DNA from: Edaphobacter lichenicola
GTDB lineage: Bacteria > Acidobacteriota > Terriglobia > Terriglobales > Acidobacteriaceae
Direction of reading: 5' to 3'
Length of the DNA stretch: 64,000 nucleotides
Assembly: GCF_025264645.1 (NCBI RefSeq)
Contig: NZ_CP073696.1
Coordinates: 2,170,001 to 2,234,000, forward strand
In this document: one piece after another, positions 52,309 through 61,378 of the stretch
How the letters are laid out: each line of letters opens with the position of its first letter
How positions within the stretch are numbered: the first letter of the stretch is position 1
The notes under the pieces: model-generated
The model's database searches: none
Told to the model about the DNA's origin: nothing
The model's input: only the letters and a program-made list of their open reading frames with translations
Program-made: the position numbers and the translations under genes

Positions 52309-52629
52309 CCTGCGATTCAGCTTTACGGCACATCAGCTCCTCAATATAGAGCGTGGATCCCTGAAGTGTTCGTCTCCATATACGATTTCCGCGCGCACAT
52401 CGAATCGACAGTCTCTTACAAAACCGAGCTAAATTATCCTCCCATTCTTTGCCAAATACTGCATAGAGAAGACAATCATAGGGCGGTTGCTTGAGAAATA
52501 TGGACTTATCTGAAGCATCGCGAACGGACCATGACTTTGATGCATGCGTCACAACCGATTGTAGATATAGGATCCTCCCCGGACGGTCCGCAGTGAACGC
52601 TGATCTCCGATCGGTAAAATCTGGGTGGT
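52309..52629. other. Intergenic stretch without a supportable gene
   Basis: A leftward frame containing PYDCLLYAVFGKEWEDNLARFCKRL (52305-52552) runs on into the antisense of the LEA-like gene, so it is either spurious or a remnant. No repeats, RNA genes or clear promoter were found. Confidence 0.3.
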
Positions 52630-52869
52630 CTAGGACGCAACATCAGAGCGATGACCGAAGAATAAGCTGCTATCGAAGAGACCTCCGGTATGCACGGCAC
52701 ATGTTCCTTTAGAGCTCTTTTTAATATCCGAAGGGAAACGTCCCTCGGAAAGGATTTCTCGGATGGTGCCACCGTCCGCGCAGCTCAAGACGCAGAATAT
52801 CGCCTTGCGGAAGCGGGTCGCATTTGAAAGTAGAGTGATATCGACCGGAACGATCTCTCCCCGCTTCAT
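52630..52869 (-). CDS. Possible hypothetical protein
   Basis: A 79-codon frame from an ATG reads MKRGEIVPVDITLLSNATRF and RKAIFCVLSCADGGTIREILSEGRFP. Composition and the ATG are reasonable, and it loosely resembles small PilZ-type or regulatory domains, but no motif confirms this. It may be an intact small gene or a fragment within the decayed stretch. Confidence 0.35.
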   Translation of the reverse strand: MKRGEIVPVDITLLSNATRFRKAIFCVLSCADGGTIREILSEGRFPSDIKKSSKGTCAVHTGGLFDSSLFFGHRSDVAS

Positions 52870-53159
52870 CGGCTCGGCCTTTTGCCAAACTCTCAGATAT
52901 TTCTCGACCAGCTTCTTACCATTGCTGAATGTTGCCTCGGCCTGGCCCCATTCATAGGGAAAGCTTCCCTGCTCTGTCGATCCCCACGTCTCGACCGCGG
53001 CAGAGCGCGCGCGTCCCAGGCCCGCAAGTCACGAATTGTAGAGGGACATCGAGATAAGCGCACAAATCAATTTCACCACCGTCACCAAAACAAGTCCACC
53101 CAAACGAGGTTCTCTTTGGGAATGACATACTCGCTGTGTCTTTCACCCCCCATGTTGCA

Positions 53160-53460
53160 TCCGGTCTTTACGCATTGTCCGACGCGATTGGCACAAGCGC
53201 TCCGAATGACGGACAGACTGGCGAGATATCTCGCCGGTAATTATTATCCAAGTGTGGCGCTGACACTTAAAGATATGTCGACTTGGACCGAACTGATCGG
53301 TCATGCGCAATTGCGTTCTTTCGTGGATGACGATGGGCTTTTCTGGTTAGAACAGAATGTTGCAAAGAACACCGAATGGGGCCAAGCTCGCTCGTGATAG
53401 ACATGACGTTGTTTCGGAATTTTCCGGCCGCGGCGGCTCGTACACGGGCCGAACGCTAAT
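53160..53460 (+). pseudogene. Frameshifted hypothetical gene (FWLEQN-type)
   Basis: One frame reads YYPSVALTLKDMSTWTELIGHAQLRSFVDDDGLFWLEQNVAKNTEWG and then stops. Shifting frame near 53375-53385 continues KLARDRHDVVSEFSGRGGSYTGRTLI. The combined product, about 80 residues with WLEQNxxKxTxWxKLARxxHDVVxEF, looks like a single small cytoplasmic domain that I recognise only loosely from uncharacterised soil-bacterial proteins. The start is not clear. Confidence 0.5.
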
Positions 53461-53872
53461 TGAGCGTTTGCTGCAAGCTTTGCCGAACTGTCCACGTCGA
53501 ATCCTATGGTCTGTACCAGACGAACAGGCAGCTTCCAGTTGCCGTCGCCCCGGTCACCTTGAGATCTTTCACTGCAAGGACTACCGAACGTTGTCGTTCA
53601 GAATGGAAGAGCCAGCCGCGAGGCCAGTCGTTACCAAGATGGGGTCATAGAGTAACTCCCGCTATTTCGAGGTGATGATTCACGGAATTCGTATCGTTAG
53701 TGTCTAAAGGCCCTCGAGAACGCAGACCCGAACCCACTCATTTCGGGGCCGGTGGCGGAATGGCTTCGAACACCTTGGATTGGCGGCTATGTCGTCCGGC
53801 TAACACTTTGCGAACACACTTTATCGGCTGCCAAAATTCGACTAAGCTGTTTGAGTTGTTCACTCTCGCTCA
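53461..53872. other. Gene-poor stretch before the histidine kinase
   Basis: No convincing gene is seen. Short frames exist on both strands but none has recognisable motifs or a ribosome site. The last 100 bases should hold the promoter of the kinase gene. Confidence 0.35.
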
Positions 53873-56248
53873 ATGCCAAACGAAAACCCAGGCCCACTGA
53901 AGACTGAAACAATTCATAGGAATCTGATCCAGGGCAAGAGTCAAATAGCCGACCTGATTAGAGCCCATGACTGGAGTGCGACTCCTCTTGGGCGAGTCGT
54001 GGACTGGTCGGAGGGTCTTCTGTCCTCCGTAAACCTCATGCTTGCGTGTGCCTTTCCCTCGCTGGTGTTCTGGGGGGAGGAGTTGGTGCAACTCTACAAC
54101 GATGCATTTATCCCCCTTCTCTCGGAGCGCCATCCATCAGGTCTAGGCCAGAAGGCAGAGGAGTGCTGGTCCGATGCCTGGCAGATCGTTGGCCCAAATC
54201 TAAGAAGGGTCATGGATGATCGGGAGACGGTATACCACCGAAACGCGATAGTTCCGATCATCCGGGACGGCAGGTTGCAGGATATCCGGTGGACGTATAG
54301 CTATAGCCCGATCTTTGGTTCCGATGGGGCTGTTCTGGGAGTGCTTGTCATCTGCCAGGACATTACTCGCGAAGTGGGTGCAGCCCAAGACCTGAGAGAG
54401 AGCGAGACTCGCGCTTCGCGCATATTGCAAAGCATCGGTGACGCCGTAATTGTGACGGACCCGGCGACTCGCGTAACTCAGATGAATTCCGTCGCCGAAC
54501 AACTGACTGGATGGAAGCTCGGAGAAGCCAAGGGCGAATTGCTGGCAAATGTCTTTCAGATCGTTAATGAAACCACTCGACAACCTGTGGAGAGTCCCGC
54601 AGACAAAGTCAGGAGCACAGGTTCGGTGGTTGGGCTCGCCAATCACACTGTTCTTATCTCTAAAGACGGAAGAGATCTTCCTATTGATGACAGTGGCGCT
54701 CCTATTCTCGATGAGAGAGGTGCCCTCAACGGTATTGTTCTTGTATTTCGTGACATTGAAGAAAGGCGAGCCGTTGAGCGGGAGAGAGATCCCCTCACGG
54801 AGCGCCTGACTCAAGTATTGGGTGCGACGACGGATGCGATTGTGGGAGTGGACCGTAACTGGGTTATGACCTATCTCAATCCAAAGGCGACTGAGGTCTA
54901 CGCTTCCGATCGGCAGATCCTCGGCCGGAATATTTGGGGGGCATTCCCGGACGCGGTCTACGAGGGATCTCCTTACGTCGAACATTACTACCGGGCGATG
55001 AACGAGAGGGTTTCGAGCGCGTTCGACGCGTATTATCCTGCGCCCCTTAATTTATGGCTTCACATCGATGTCTACCCAACACCCGAGGGAATCGTTACCT
55101 TTTCTCGAGATATCACTGACGAGAGGAATGCTCGCGAAGCATTGAAGAGCAAGTCTGAACAGGCAGAACGCCAGCTTGCAGAGATTGAAACCGTCTATCG
55201 TACCGCTCCAATCGGTTTGGCTTTGTTTGATACACAGGATTTCCGATATCTGAGGCTAAACGACAGGCAAGCGGAGTTTTTCGGACTGAAGCCGGAGCAG
55301 GTAGTTGGCCGTACCCTAACCGAGATGGCTCCGATTAAGGGGCTTAAGGAGTTGTTTGAACAAGTGCTTGCCGGTCAGCCGGTCGTCAATTTTCCTCTGG
55401 AAGGAGAATTGGTCACGCGTCCCGGCGAGCACCGGTACTGGACCGTGAGCTACTTTCCGGTGATTGGTGCAGACGGCGCGGTTCAGGCGATCTCGGCAGC
55501 TTCGCTCGAGATTACCCAACAAAAGAAGGCCGAGCTTGCACTGATGCAGAGTGAAAAGCTGGCGGTCGTGGGACGGCTCGCGTCCTCGATTGCGCACGAA
55601 ATCAATAACCCACTTGAATCTGTCACGAATCTCTTATATCTAGCGGAACGTTGCGACGACATGACGGAGACCAGGACATATGTCCAGACTGCGGAGCGCG
55701 AGCTGCGTCGAGTGTCAGTCATCGTCAATCAAACTCTTCGCTTTCATAAGCAGTCGACCAGTCCCCAGGAGATCTCCGGAGATCAGCTCATCGATAGCAT
55801 CGTCTCCATGTTTCAGAGTCGCATTATCAACTATGGCATACGCGTCGAAGAGCGCAAACGCATAGCGCCAGCTGTGCGGTGTTTTGAGGGAGAGATCCGA
55901 CAGGTACTCAGTAATCTGGTTAGCAACGCGATTGATGCCATGCAACCGTTGGGCGGCGGCCGGCTTCTGTTGCGTAGTCGCGTTGGAAGAGACTGGAACA
56001 CAAGACGACGGGGACTTATCGTCACCGTCGCAGATACCGGCAACGGTATGTCAGCTTCGGTCGCGCAACGCATATTTGAGCCGTTCTATACGACGAAGGG
56101 CATCAGTGGAACTGGTCTCGGACTTTGGGTAAGTAGCGAGATCGTTCTTCGACACCGAGGAACTTTGCGCTTTCGGACCAGTGAGAGGTACGGTCGCAGC
56201 GGAACGGTCTTCTCGTTATTCCTCCCGTTCGACGCGGTGACCAGGTAA
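53873..56248 (+). CDS. Multi-PAS sensor histidine kinase
   Basis: The 791-residue protein has no membrane helix and is probably cytoplasmic. Four PAS-type sensory domains are seen at about 25-165 (WSATPLGRVVDWSEGL at its start), 180-310, 312-420 and 430-555. The HisKA domain follows with phosphoacceptor His575 in SSIAHEINNPLESVTNLLYL. The ATPase domain has the N box LSNLVSNAIDAM, G1 DTGNGM, F box FEPFYTTK and G2 GTGLGLW. No cognate response regulator is adjacent; the nearest receiver protein (51302-51646) is degenerate. It is the largest intact gene in this stretch of the island. Confidence 0.93.
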   Translation: MPNENPGPLKTETIHRNLIQGKSQIADLIRAHDWSATPLGRVVDWSEGLLSSVNLMLACAFPSLVFWGEELVQLYNDAFIPLLSERHPSGLGQKAEECWSDAWQIVGPNLRRVMDDRETVYHRNAIVPIIRDGRLQDIRWTYSYSPIFGSDGAVLGVLVICQDITREVGAAQDLRESETRASRILQSIGDAVIVTDPATRVTQMNSVAEQLTGWKLGEAKGELLANVFQIVNETTRQPVESPADKVRSTGSVVGLANHTVLISKDGRDLPIDDSGAPILDERGALNGIVLVFRDIEERRAVERERDPLTERLTQVLGATTDAIVGVDRNWVMTYLNPKATEVYASDRQILGRNIWGAFPDAVYEGSPYVEHYYRAMNERVSSAFDAYYPAPLNLWLHIDVYPTPEGIVTFSRDITDERNAREALKSKSEQAERQLAEIETVYRTAPIGLALFDTQDFRYLRLNDRQAEFFGLKPEQVVGRTLTEMAPIKGLKELFEQVLAGQPVVNFPLEGELVTRPGEHRYWTVSYFPVIGADGAVQAISAASLEITQQKKAELALMQSEKLAVVGRLASSIAHEINNPLESVTNLLYLAERCDDMTETRTYVQTAERELRRVSVIVNQTLRFHKQSTSPQEISGDQLIDSIVSMFQSRIINYGIRVEERKRIAPAVRCFEGEIRQVLSNLVSNAIDAMQPLGGGRLLLRSRVGRDWNTRRRGLIVTVADTGNGMSASVAQRIFEPFYTTKGISGTGLGLWVSSEIVLRHRGTLRFRTSERYGRSGTVFSLFLPFDAVTR

Positions 56249-56400
56249 GAGCCCAGCGCCCCATACAACATCCTGTATTGAAATCGTCATCTCATTGGGG
56301 CTAGGCAAGCCAATCAGGATCAGTGCAATAGGTTCGAGAGGGTTTGAGCGAAGTTGGCTCGGCTCGGTGGCATCGCTTGGATCCGTAGCCAGGAGCTAAC

Positions 56401-56886
56401 GTGACGAAAACCCGATTACCAAACCAGAAGTTACCGAACCAAACTGCAGTGAGACTTTCGACTCAAATTGCTAAAGAGACGAGAGGAGATGTATTCGGAA
56501 AGTTCGCAACCGTGGCTTCGGGCTGGTTGGGATCGAAGTGGGCGTTTCTAGCGGCCATCTTGCTTATTGTGATTTGGGCAGCTACGGGATCCCTCTTTCA
56601 CTACTCAGATACTTGGCAGCTGGTCATCAACACGGGAACTACTATTGTTACTTTTCTCATGGTCTTCCTGATTCAGAACACTCAGAACCGGGATGCCCGT
56701 GCGATCAATCTCAAGTTGAACGAACTCATCCATGCCATTGACGCTGCCGGCGACCAAATGATGGACATCGAAAAGTCGAGTGATGAGGAATTAGATGTCA
56801 TGCAGTCTCGTTACGAAACGATTCGGGCTGAATGCATGGAACGAAACAAAGGTAGCAATGCGGGCAAGAAAGAGGTAGAAGCATGA
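56401..56886 (+). CDS. Low-affinity iron permease family protein
   Basis: The 161-residue protein has an N-terminal cytoplasmic part, two membrane helices (KWAFLAAILLIVIWAATGSLFHYSDTW and LVINTGTTIVTFLMVFLIQNTQNRDARAINLKLNELI) and a charged C-terminal helix. This matches the bacterial relatives of the fungal Fet4 low-affinity iron permease; transport by the bacterial form is not well established. GGAGCTAAC precedes the GTG. Its stop overlaps the pyrophosphatase start (ATGA). Confidence 0.85.
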   Translation: MTKTRLPNQKLPNQTAVRLSTQIAKETRGDVFGKFATVASGWLGSKWAFLAAILLIVIWAATGSLFHYSDTWQLVINTGTTIVTFLMVFLIQNTQNRDARAINLKLNELIHAIDAAGDQMMDIEKSSDEELDVMQSRYETIRAECMERNKGSNAGKKEVEA

Positions 56887-57416
56887 AGTCCTTGGCGGAT
56901 CCAACAAAACTAAGACCCTTCGATAAAAAAGAAGGACTGGTGCAGGTCATCATCGAGACCCCTGCTAACAGTCGCAACAAATTCGCCTATGATCCCGATC
57001 AGGGGATCTTCGCACTTAAGAAGGTGCTCCCTGCTGGCATGGTGTTTCCTTATGACTTCGGCTTTCTTCCTCAGACCCTTGCGCCGGATGGTGATCCTAT
57101 CGACGTTCTTTTGCTGATGGATGAGCCCGCGTTTCCAGGATGCGCCGTACGTGCTCGACTCATTGGTGTCATCGAAGGGGAACAACTGGATGGGAAAAAG
57201 AAGATCAGAAACGACAGGTTGATTGCGGTAGCAGAAGCAAACCACCAGTACGCAAATGTTCGAAAGCTCAAAGACCTCCCTTCTCAATGGTTGAAGGAGG
57301 TGCAGGACTTCTTCGTGAACTATCACAATCTTGAAGGAAAAAAATATCGCCTACTGGGATGTAAAGGTGCCGATGCGGCGCTGACTTTGATCAAAGAGGC
57401 CATGAAAGCTGGCTGA
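56883..57416 (+). CDS. ppa: Inorganic pyrophosphatase (family I)
   Basis: The 177-residue cytoplasmic enzyme hydrolyses pyrophosphate to phosphate. Signatures are NSRNKFAYDPDQGIFALKKVLPAGMVFPYDFGF (substrate Lys/Tyr) and the metal-binding DGDPIDVLLLMDEP, with DRLIAVAE further on. Length and motif order are normal. It is translationally coupled to the iron permease-like gene, and two DUF3147 remnants follow. A second ppa is presumably elsewhere in the core genome, making this an island-borne copy (inference). Confidence 0.92.
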   Translation: MKSLADPTKLRPFDKKEGLVQVIIETPANSRNKFAYDPDQGIFALKKVLPAGMVFPYDFGFLPQTLAPDGDPIDVLLLMDEPAFPGCAVRARLIGVIEGEQLDGKKKIRNDRLIAVAEANHQYANVRKLKDLPSQWLKEVQDFFVNYHNLEGKKYRLLGCKGADAALTLIKEAMKAG

Positions 57417-57437
57417 GAGGAAGAGGTCCTACGGCCA

Positions 57438-57779
57438 ATGAGCGAGATAATCTTTCGATTTCTTATCGGGGGCTTTGTAGTAGTTTATTCGCCACGATTG
57501 GAGATACACTTCGCCCCAAAGGTTTTTCCGGCCTGTTTGGAGCAGCGCCTCGATTGCTTTAGCAACCGTTGGGCTCACGATCGCAAAGAGTGGGAATACG
57601 CTGCGATCGAATCGAGATCGATGCTTCTTCGCGCAATTGGATTTTCTTCTACACAATAACTGTCTCGCAAGTTCTCAGACGCTATAAACCCTCGACGCTC
57701 GTGGCGACGATTAGTCTTATGCCTGTATGGTTCGGCGTTTCATTGGGCTTGTGGTTTCTGACAATAAGGCCACACTGAG
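57438..57779 (+). pseudogene. DUF3147-type membrane protein gene, broken by several frameshifts
   Basis: The segments MSEIIFRFLIGGFVV, FATIGDTLRPKGFSGLFGAAP, SIALATVGLTIAKSGN, EYAAIESRSMLLRAIGF and FFYTITVSQVLRRYKPSTLVATISLMPVWFGVSLGLWF occur in order but in different frames, ending at a TGA (57777-57779). Joined, they make a four-helix membrane protein of the DUF3147 kind, about 113 residues. Around four single-base shifts separate them, so the gene is dead or the assembly has errors here. Confidence 0.75.
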
Positions 57780-58196
57780 ATGATCAAGGTGGATCTGTCT
57801 TCGCTTCGGGAGACCAAGCCGCATGAGTACGGATATGCACCGTTTTGGCAGGATTTGATCGCAAAGCGATTCGGCCCTGCCGTCGGGGGACTCTTTCTGG
57901 CATTTCCGGCTATCTTCCCGGCAGGTGCGAGTTTGATTGAAGATCACGAGAAGAGGCGCAAGGCTGAATATGGATTAGATGGAACCGTGCGAGGACGTCA
58001 GGCGGCCAGCATTGATGCGGCGGGTGCATCCCTCGGATGCATCGGCCTTATGGCATTTGCAATCGTTCTTTGGCGCGGAATATCCGGCCGCAATGCATAC
58101 TGGGTAATTTCCGTTGCTTCGTGCGCCTGAATGCTGCTTTCGGGAGCACTTTGGGCACGAAGAAGAAAGCGCCTCTTTCATCACGGACCAAGATAA
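57780..58196 (+). pseudogene. Second DUF3147-type gene with an in-frame TGA at a Trp position
   Basis: The frame opens MIKVDLSSLRETKPHEYGYA and has AKRFGPAVGGLFLAFPAIFPAGASLIEDHEKRRK and GRQAASIDAAGASLGCIGLMAFAIVLWR, then reaches TGA at 58128-58130. The same frame continues MLLSGALWARRRKRLFHHGP to a TAA at 58194, completing the last helix. The TGA stands where a Trp (TGG) fits. The segment after HEYGYA also looks short by several residues compared with the family. Either a truncated or a nonfunctional protein results. Confidence 0.7.
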
Positions 58197-58221
58197 CGGG
58201 CCGCATGCTACACTTCCGCGC

Positions 58222-58383
58222 ATGCCTCTGATAGTCATTCTCATCATCTTGTTAGTTCTCTTCGGCGGTGGCGGCTACTACATGGGCCCCGGAATCGGTT
58301 ACTACGGTGGCGGTGGCATTAGCCTGATTCTCGGTGTGATCGTCATCTACCTGCTCTTCGGGCGAGGACGAGGCCGGCTCTAA
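58222..58383 (+). CDS. DUF3309-like small membrane protein
   Basis: The 53-residue protein has two hydrophobic helices (LIVILIILLVLFG and ISLILGVIVIYLLFG) joined by a Gly/Tyr-rich loop (GGGGYYMGPGIGYYGGGG) and ends RGRGRL. This is the layout of DUF3309 proteins. No ribosome site is clear. Function unknown. Confidence 0.6.
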   Translation: MPLIVILIILLVLFGGGGYYMGPGIGYYGGGGISLILGVIVIYLLFGRGRGRL

Positions 58384-58496
58384 GCAATCTATCGTGTCCT
58401 TGACGACCAATGCATCTCTATCAATCCCCTGACGAGGTGTCTGCATCAGACTGCGTGGAATGATCGCACGCATATGGAGTCGCAGGAGCACAGGTC

Positions 58497-59288
58497 ATGG
58501 AAGATAATTTGGCTTTAGTTACAGGCGCATCGAGTGGCATCGGCCTTCAATTAGCGAAAGAATTAGCAAACAGAGGATATGACCTTGTCATTTCTTCGGC
58601 CGGCGAGAGACTGAGCGCAGCCGCCGAGGAGATGCGGAGCAACGGGCACCAAGTGGTTGAGGTGAATGCTGATCTCGCGACGAGGAAAGGTGTTGATCAG
58701 CTGTGGGCGCAGGTCCAATCTCTTGGTCGCCCAGTCGACATTGCCTGCATCAACGCAGGCGTGGGAGTGGGCGGATTATTCTCTGAGACTGATCTCGACG
58801 CCGAGTTGAATATGGTGGAACTCAACTGTGTCGGAACGGTGCAGCTTGCGAAGCTTGTGGTGCGGCATATGAAAGAGTTGAATGCCGGCAAGATTCTGTT
58901 CACTGCTTCTATTGCAGGTGAGATGGTCGCGCCACGAGAAGCGGTTTACGCTGCAACAAAAGCATTTGTTCTTTCGTTCGCCCATAGCCTTCGGTATGAG
59001 TTGAAAGAAACCGGCATCACAGTGACGGCTCTTCAACCGGGCCCGACCGATACCGACTTCTTCCATCGTGCAGGAATGGACGATACCGAGGTAGGACAGA
59101 AAGGTAAATCTGAAAGCGAACCAAAGGATGTTGCCCGCCAAGGAATTAATGCCTTGTTGGCTGGTAAAGATCACGTCTACGCTGCATCGTTCAAGACAAA
59201 GCTGGAAGGGGCTCTGGCCAATGTCATGCCGGGTACTCTGAAAGCTGCGATGCACGAGAAGATGGCTAAGCCAAGCTCTGAAAAGTAA
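58497..59288 (+). CDS. Short-chain dehydrogenase/reductase
   Basis: The 263-residue cytoplasmic oxidoreductase has the NAD(P)-binding TGASSGIG (residues 9-16), NADLATRKG, the NAG motif in CINAGVGVGG, and the catalytic Ser and Tyr-Lys in FTASIAGEMVAPREAVYAATKAF. PGPTDTDFF follows the active site as in classical SDRs. Substrate cannot be deduced. A strong stem-loop follows. Confidence 0.9.
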   Translation: MEDNLALVTGASSGIGLQLAKELANRGYDLVISSAGERLSAAAEEMRSNGHQVVEVNADLATRKGVDQLWAQVQSLGRPVDIACINAGVGVGGLFSETDLDAELNMVELNCVGTVQLAKLVVRHMKELNAGKILFTASIAGEMVAPREAVYAATKAFVLSFAHSLRYELKETGITVTALQPGPTDTDFFHRAGMDDTEVGQKGKSESEPKDVARQGINALLAGKDHVYAASFKTKLEGALANVMPGTLKAAMHEKMAKPSSEK

Positions 59289-59307
59289 CAGCGAAAGCAT
59301 GTTGGTC

Positions 59308-59334
59308 CGGAAGCCCGTCCTTGGCGGGCTTCCG
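59308..59334 (+). terminator. Stem-loop after the SDR gene
   Basis: CGGAAGCCCG (59308-59317) and CGGGCTTCCG (59325-59334) form a perfect 10-bp stem with a TCCTTGG loop. No T-run follows, but strength and position favour transcription termination. Confidence 0.65.
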
Positions 59335-59451
59335 ATCGTTAACACGCAGACCACGCGATCCCCAGTTTGTGCGTCTATGTTAGTACGTCCGTGAGCAAGT
59401 CGCCGGACGATCCCAAACATTGCGTTGCAAGGATGCGCAAAGGAGATTGCG

Positions 59452-60090
59452 ATGTCCTCTGCCTTAAAGGAAAAGCCCTATGCGGAAGAAGTGCCCAATA
59501 ACAGCCCAGCAAGTGTAATTCTCAACGGACGTTATCTTCCTCCTCCTGAGGACAAAGAAGGCAGACTCTGGGTAAGAACGTCCGCGCTGATTCAAGCGAG
59601 CGCAGACGATTTATACGCTATGTGGCGTAACGTTGAAGCCGCACCTGGCTGGCAGGAGCAAATTACGCACGTTACGGTCACAGGTGAGCGAACTTCGCAT
59701 TGGGTGATGCAGGCCGGCGAAAAGACCATTGAATGGGATTCCGAAATCCTCGCGGACGAACCTGGGAGGCGGATCGCATGGCGATCCATCGGTGGCGACT
59801 CGGACAATGCCGGTGAGGTCATCTTTGAAGAGGCTCCTGGTGGCCGCGGTATTGTGGTGACGGTACTGCAGGCGTTCCACATGGGCAAATTAGCTAGCGC
59901 CTGGGAGACGTTCACTGGTCGCAATCCGAAACAAGCCGTGATTGAAAACCTACGACACTTCAAAGCTCTCGCCGAGACGGGCGAAATCCCGAGAACTCAG
60001 GGACAACCTCACGAGGACCGCGGCTTCATCGGAAAGATAAAGGCATCGACCTATGGTGAAAAAGTTCCTACGCCTTCGGGATCAAACTGA
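59452..60090 (+). CDS. SRPBCC-family (polyketide cyclase/dehydrase-like) protein
   Basis: The 212-residue protein has a START-like helix-grip pattern: [40 protein letters not shown], then [35 protein letters not shown], and a C-terminal helix around [19 protein letters not shown]. Such proteins bind hydrophobic ligands; many unnamed members occur in stress-related clusters. AAAGGAGA lies before the ATG at 59452. The following dehydrogenase gene begins 37 bases later, so the two are likely co-transcribed. Confidence 0.85.
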   Translation: MSSALKEKPYAEEVPNNSPASVILNGRYLPPPEDKEGRLWVRTSALIQASADDLYAMWRNVEAAPGWQEQITHVTVTGERTSHWVMQAGEKTIEWDSEILADEPGRRIAWRSIGGDSDNAGEVIFEEAPGGRGIVVTVLQAFHMGKLASAWETFTGRNPKQAVIENLRHFKALAETGEIPRTQGQPHEDRGFIGKIKASTYGEKVPTPSGSN

Positions 60091-60127
60091 GCAGCAGACA
60101 TTGCCAGGAATCGAATTGGAGGAAGTC

Positions 60128-61318
60128 ATGAAGGCTGTATGTTGGATGGGAAAGAGCAAAGTAGAAACGCTTACGGTAGCAGACCCGAAGCTTCTAAATC
60201 CGCATGACGCGATCATCAAGATCACGAAAACTGCCATTTGCGGATCAGATCTTCACCTCTACGACGGATTCATACCGACCATGGAATCGGGAGATATCCT
60301 GGGCCACGAGTTTATGGGTGTCGTCGAAGAAGTGGGAAAAGAAGTCACCAATCTGCGGCGCGGAGATCGAGTCGTTATTCCATTCACGATTGCATGCGGC
60401 AACTGTCTCTTCTGCAAGAAGAAGATCTGGGCTGCGTGTGACAACAGCAATCCCAATGCTCATTTGATGGAAGCCGCTTACGGATATTCAGGCTCGGGCC
60501 TGTTTGGCTACTCCCATATGATGGGCGGTTATGCTGGCGGGCAGGCGCAGTATGCGCGTGTTCCTTTTGCGAATGTAGGCCCATTGAAGATCGAAAGCGA
60601 TCTTCCGGATGAGAAGGTGCTTTTCCTTTCCGATATCTTCCCGACCGGATATATGGCGGCTGAAAATGCGCAGATCCAATCTGGAGATACGGTCGCGGTG
60701 TGGGGTTGCGGGCCGGTAGGTCAGTTCGCAATTGCAAGCGCGTTCATGCTTGGGGCTGCACGAGTGATCGCAATTGATCGTCTACCGGAACGACTTGAGA
60801 TGGCGCGAAGCCTCGGGGCAATCACGGTCGACTATTCCGAGGAGGATGTCAGCGTTCTCACCGCACTCAAAGATCTAACTGGTGGCATTGGCCCGGACGC
60901 GTGCATTGATGCCGTTGGTCTCGAGGCTCATTCCGCTCAACTTCAGGGAACCTACGACAAGGTCAAGGTCGCTCTGATGATGGAGACCGATCGACCAAGC
61001 GTACTCCGGCAGGCAATTCAGGCTGTCCGCAAGGGCGGCACCTTGTCGGTGCCTGGAGTCTATGGTGGCCTCCTCGATAAAGTGCCGTTTGGGGCGGCTT
61101 TTGGTAAGGGCATCACTATGAAGATGGGCCAGACCAACATGCATAACTACATGAAACCTCTGCTTGAGCGGATCGAGAAAGGACAGATCGATCCGAGCTA
61201 TATCATCTCTCATCGCATCACGCTTGAGCAGGCGCCTGAGATGTACAAGGTCTGGAGAGACAAGAAAGAGAATGTGACAAAGATCGTGATCGATCCTTGG
61301 GCAAACGCAGCAGCCTAG
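60128..61318 (+). CDS. Zinc-dependent alcohol dehydrogenase (formaldehyde dehydrogenase-like)
   Basis: The 396-residue MDR enzyme has the catalytic zinc residues in [13 protein letters not shown] and GHEFMGVV. The structural zinc cysteines lie in [19 protein letters not shown], followed by the extra [24 protein letters not shown] insertion typical of glutathione-independent formaldehyde dehydrogenase relatives. The cofactor motif is [28 protein letters not shown] precedes the ATG at 60128; upstream in-frame codons overlap the SRPBCC gene and are not used. Substrate unknown. Confidence 0.92.
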   Translation: MKAVCWMGKSKVETLTVADPKLLNPHDAIIKITKTAICGSDLHLYDGFIPTMESGDILGHEFMGVVEEVGKEVTNLRRGDRVVIPFTIACGNCLFCKKKIWAACDNSNPNAHLMEAAYGYSGSGLFGYSHMMGGYAGGQAQYARVPFANVGPLKIESDLPDEKVLFLSDIFPTGYMAAENAQIQSGDTVAVWGCGPVGQFAIASAFMLGAARVIAIDRLPERLEMARSLGAITVDYSEEDVSVLTALKDLTGGIGPDACIDAVGLEAHSAQLQGTYDKVKVALMMETDRPSVLRQAIQAVRKGGTLSVPGVYGGLLDKVPFGAAFGKGITMKMGQTNMHNYMKPLLERIEKGQIDPSYIISHRITLEQAPEMYKVWRDKKENVTKIVIDPWANAAA

Positions 61319-61378
61319 GCAAGATACCTTTTGGCGTTATGACAATAACAATCATCATAGTCTGTGGAGTTGCTGAAT

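Noticed and set aside
53750-53820. GGCCGGTGGCGGAATGGC resembling the 5' end of a tRNA-Leu
   Set aside because: The following bases do not form a D arm or anticodon arm, and the acceptor strand does not match the truncated tRNA at 47857-47917.
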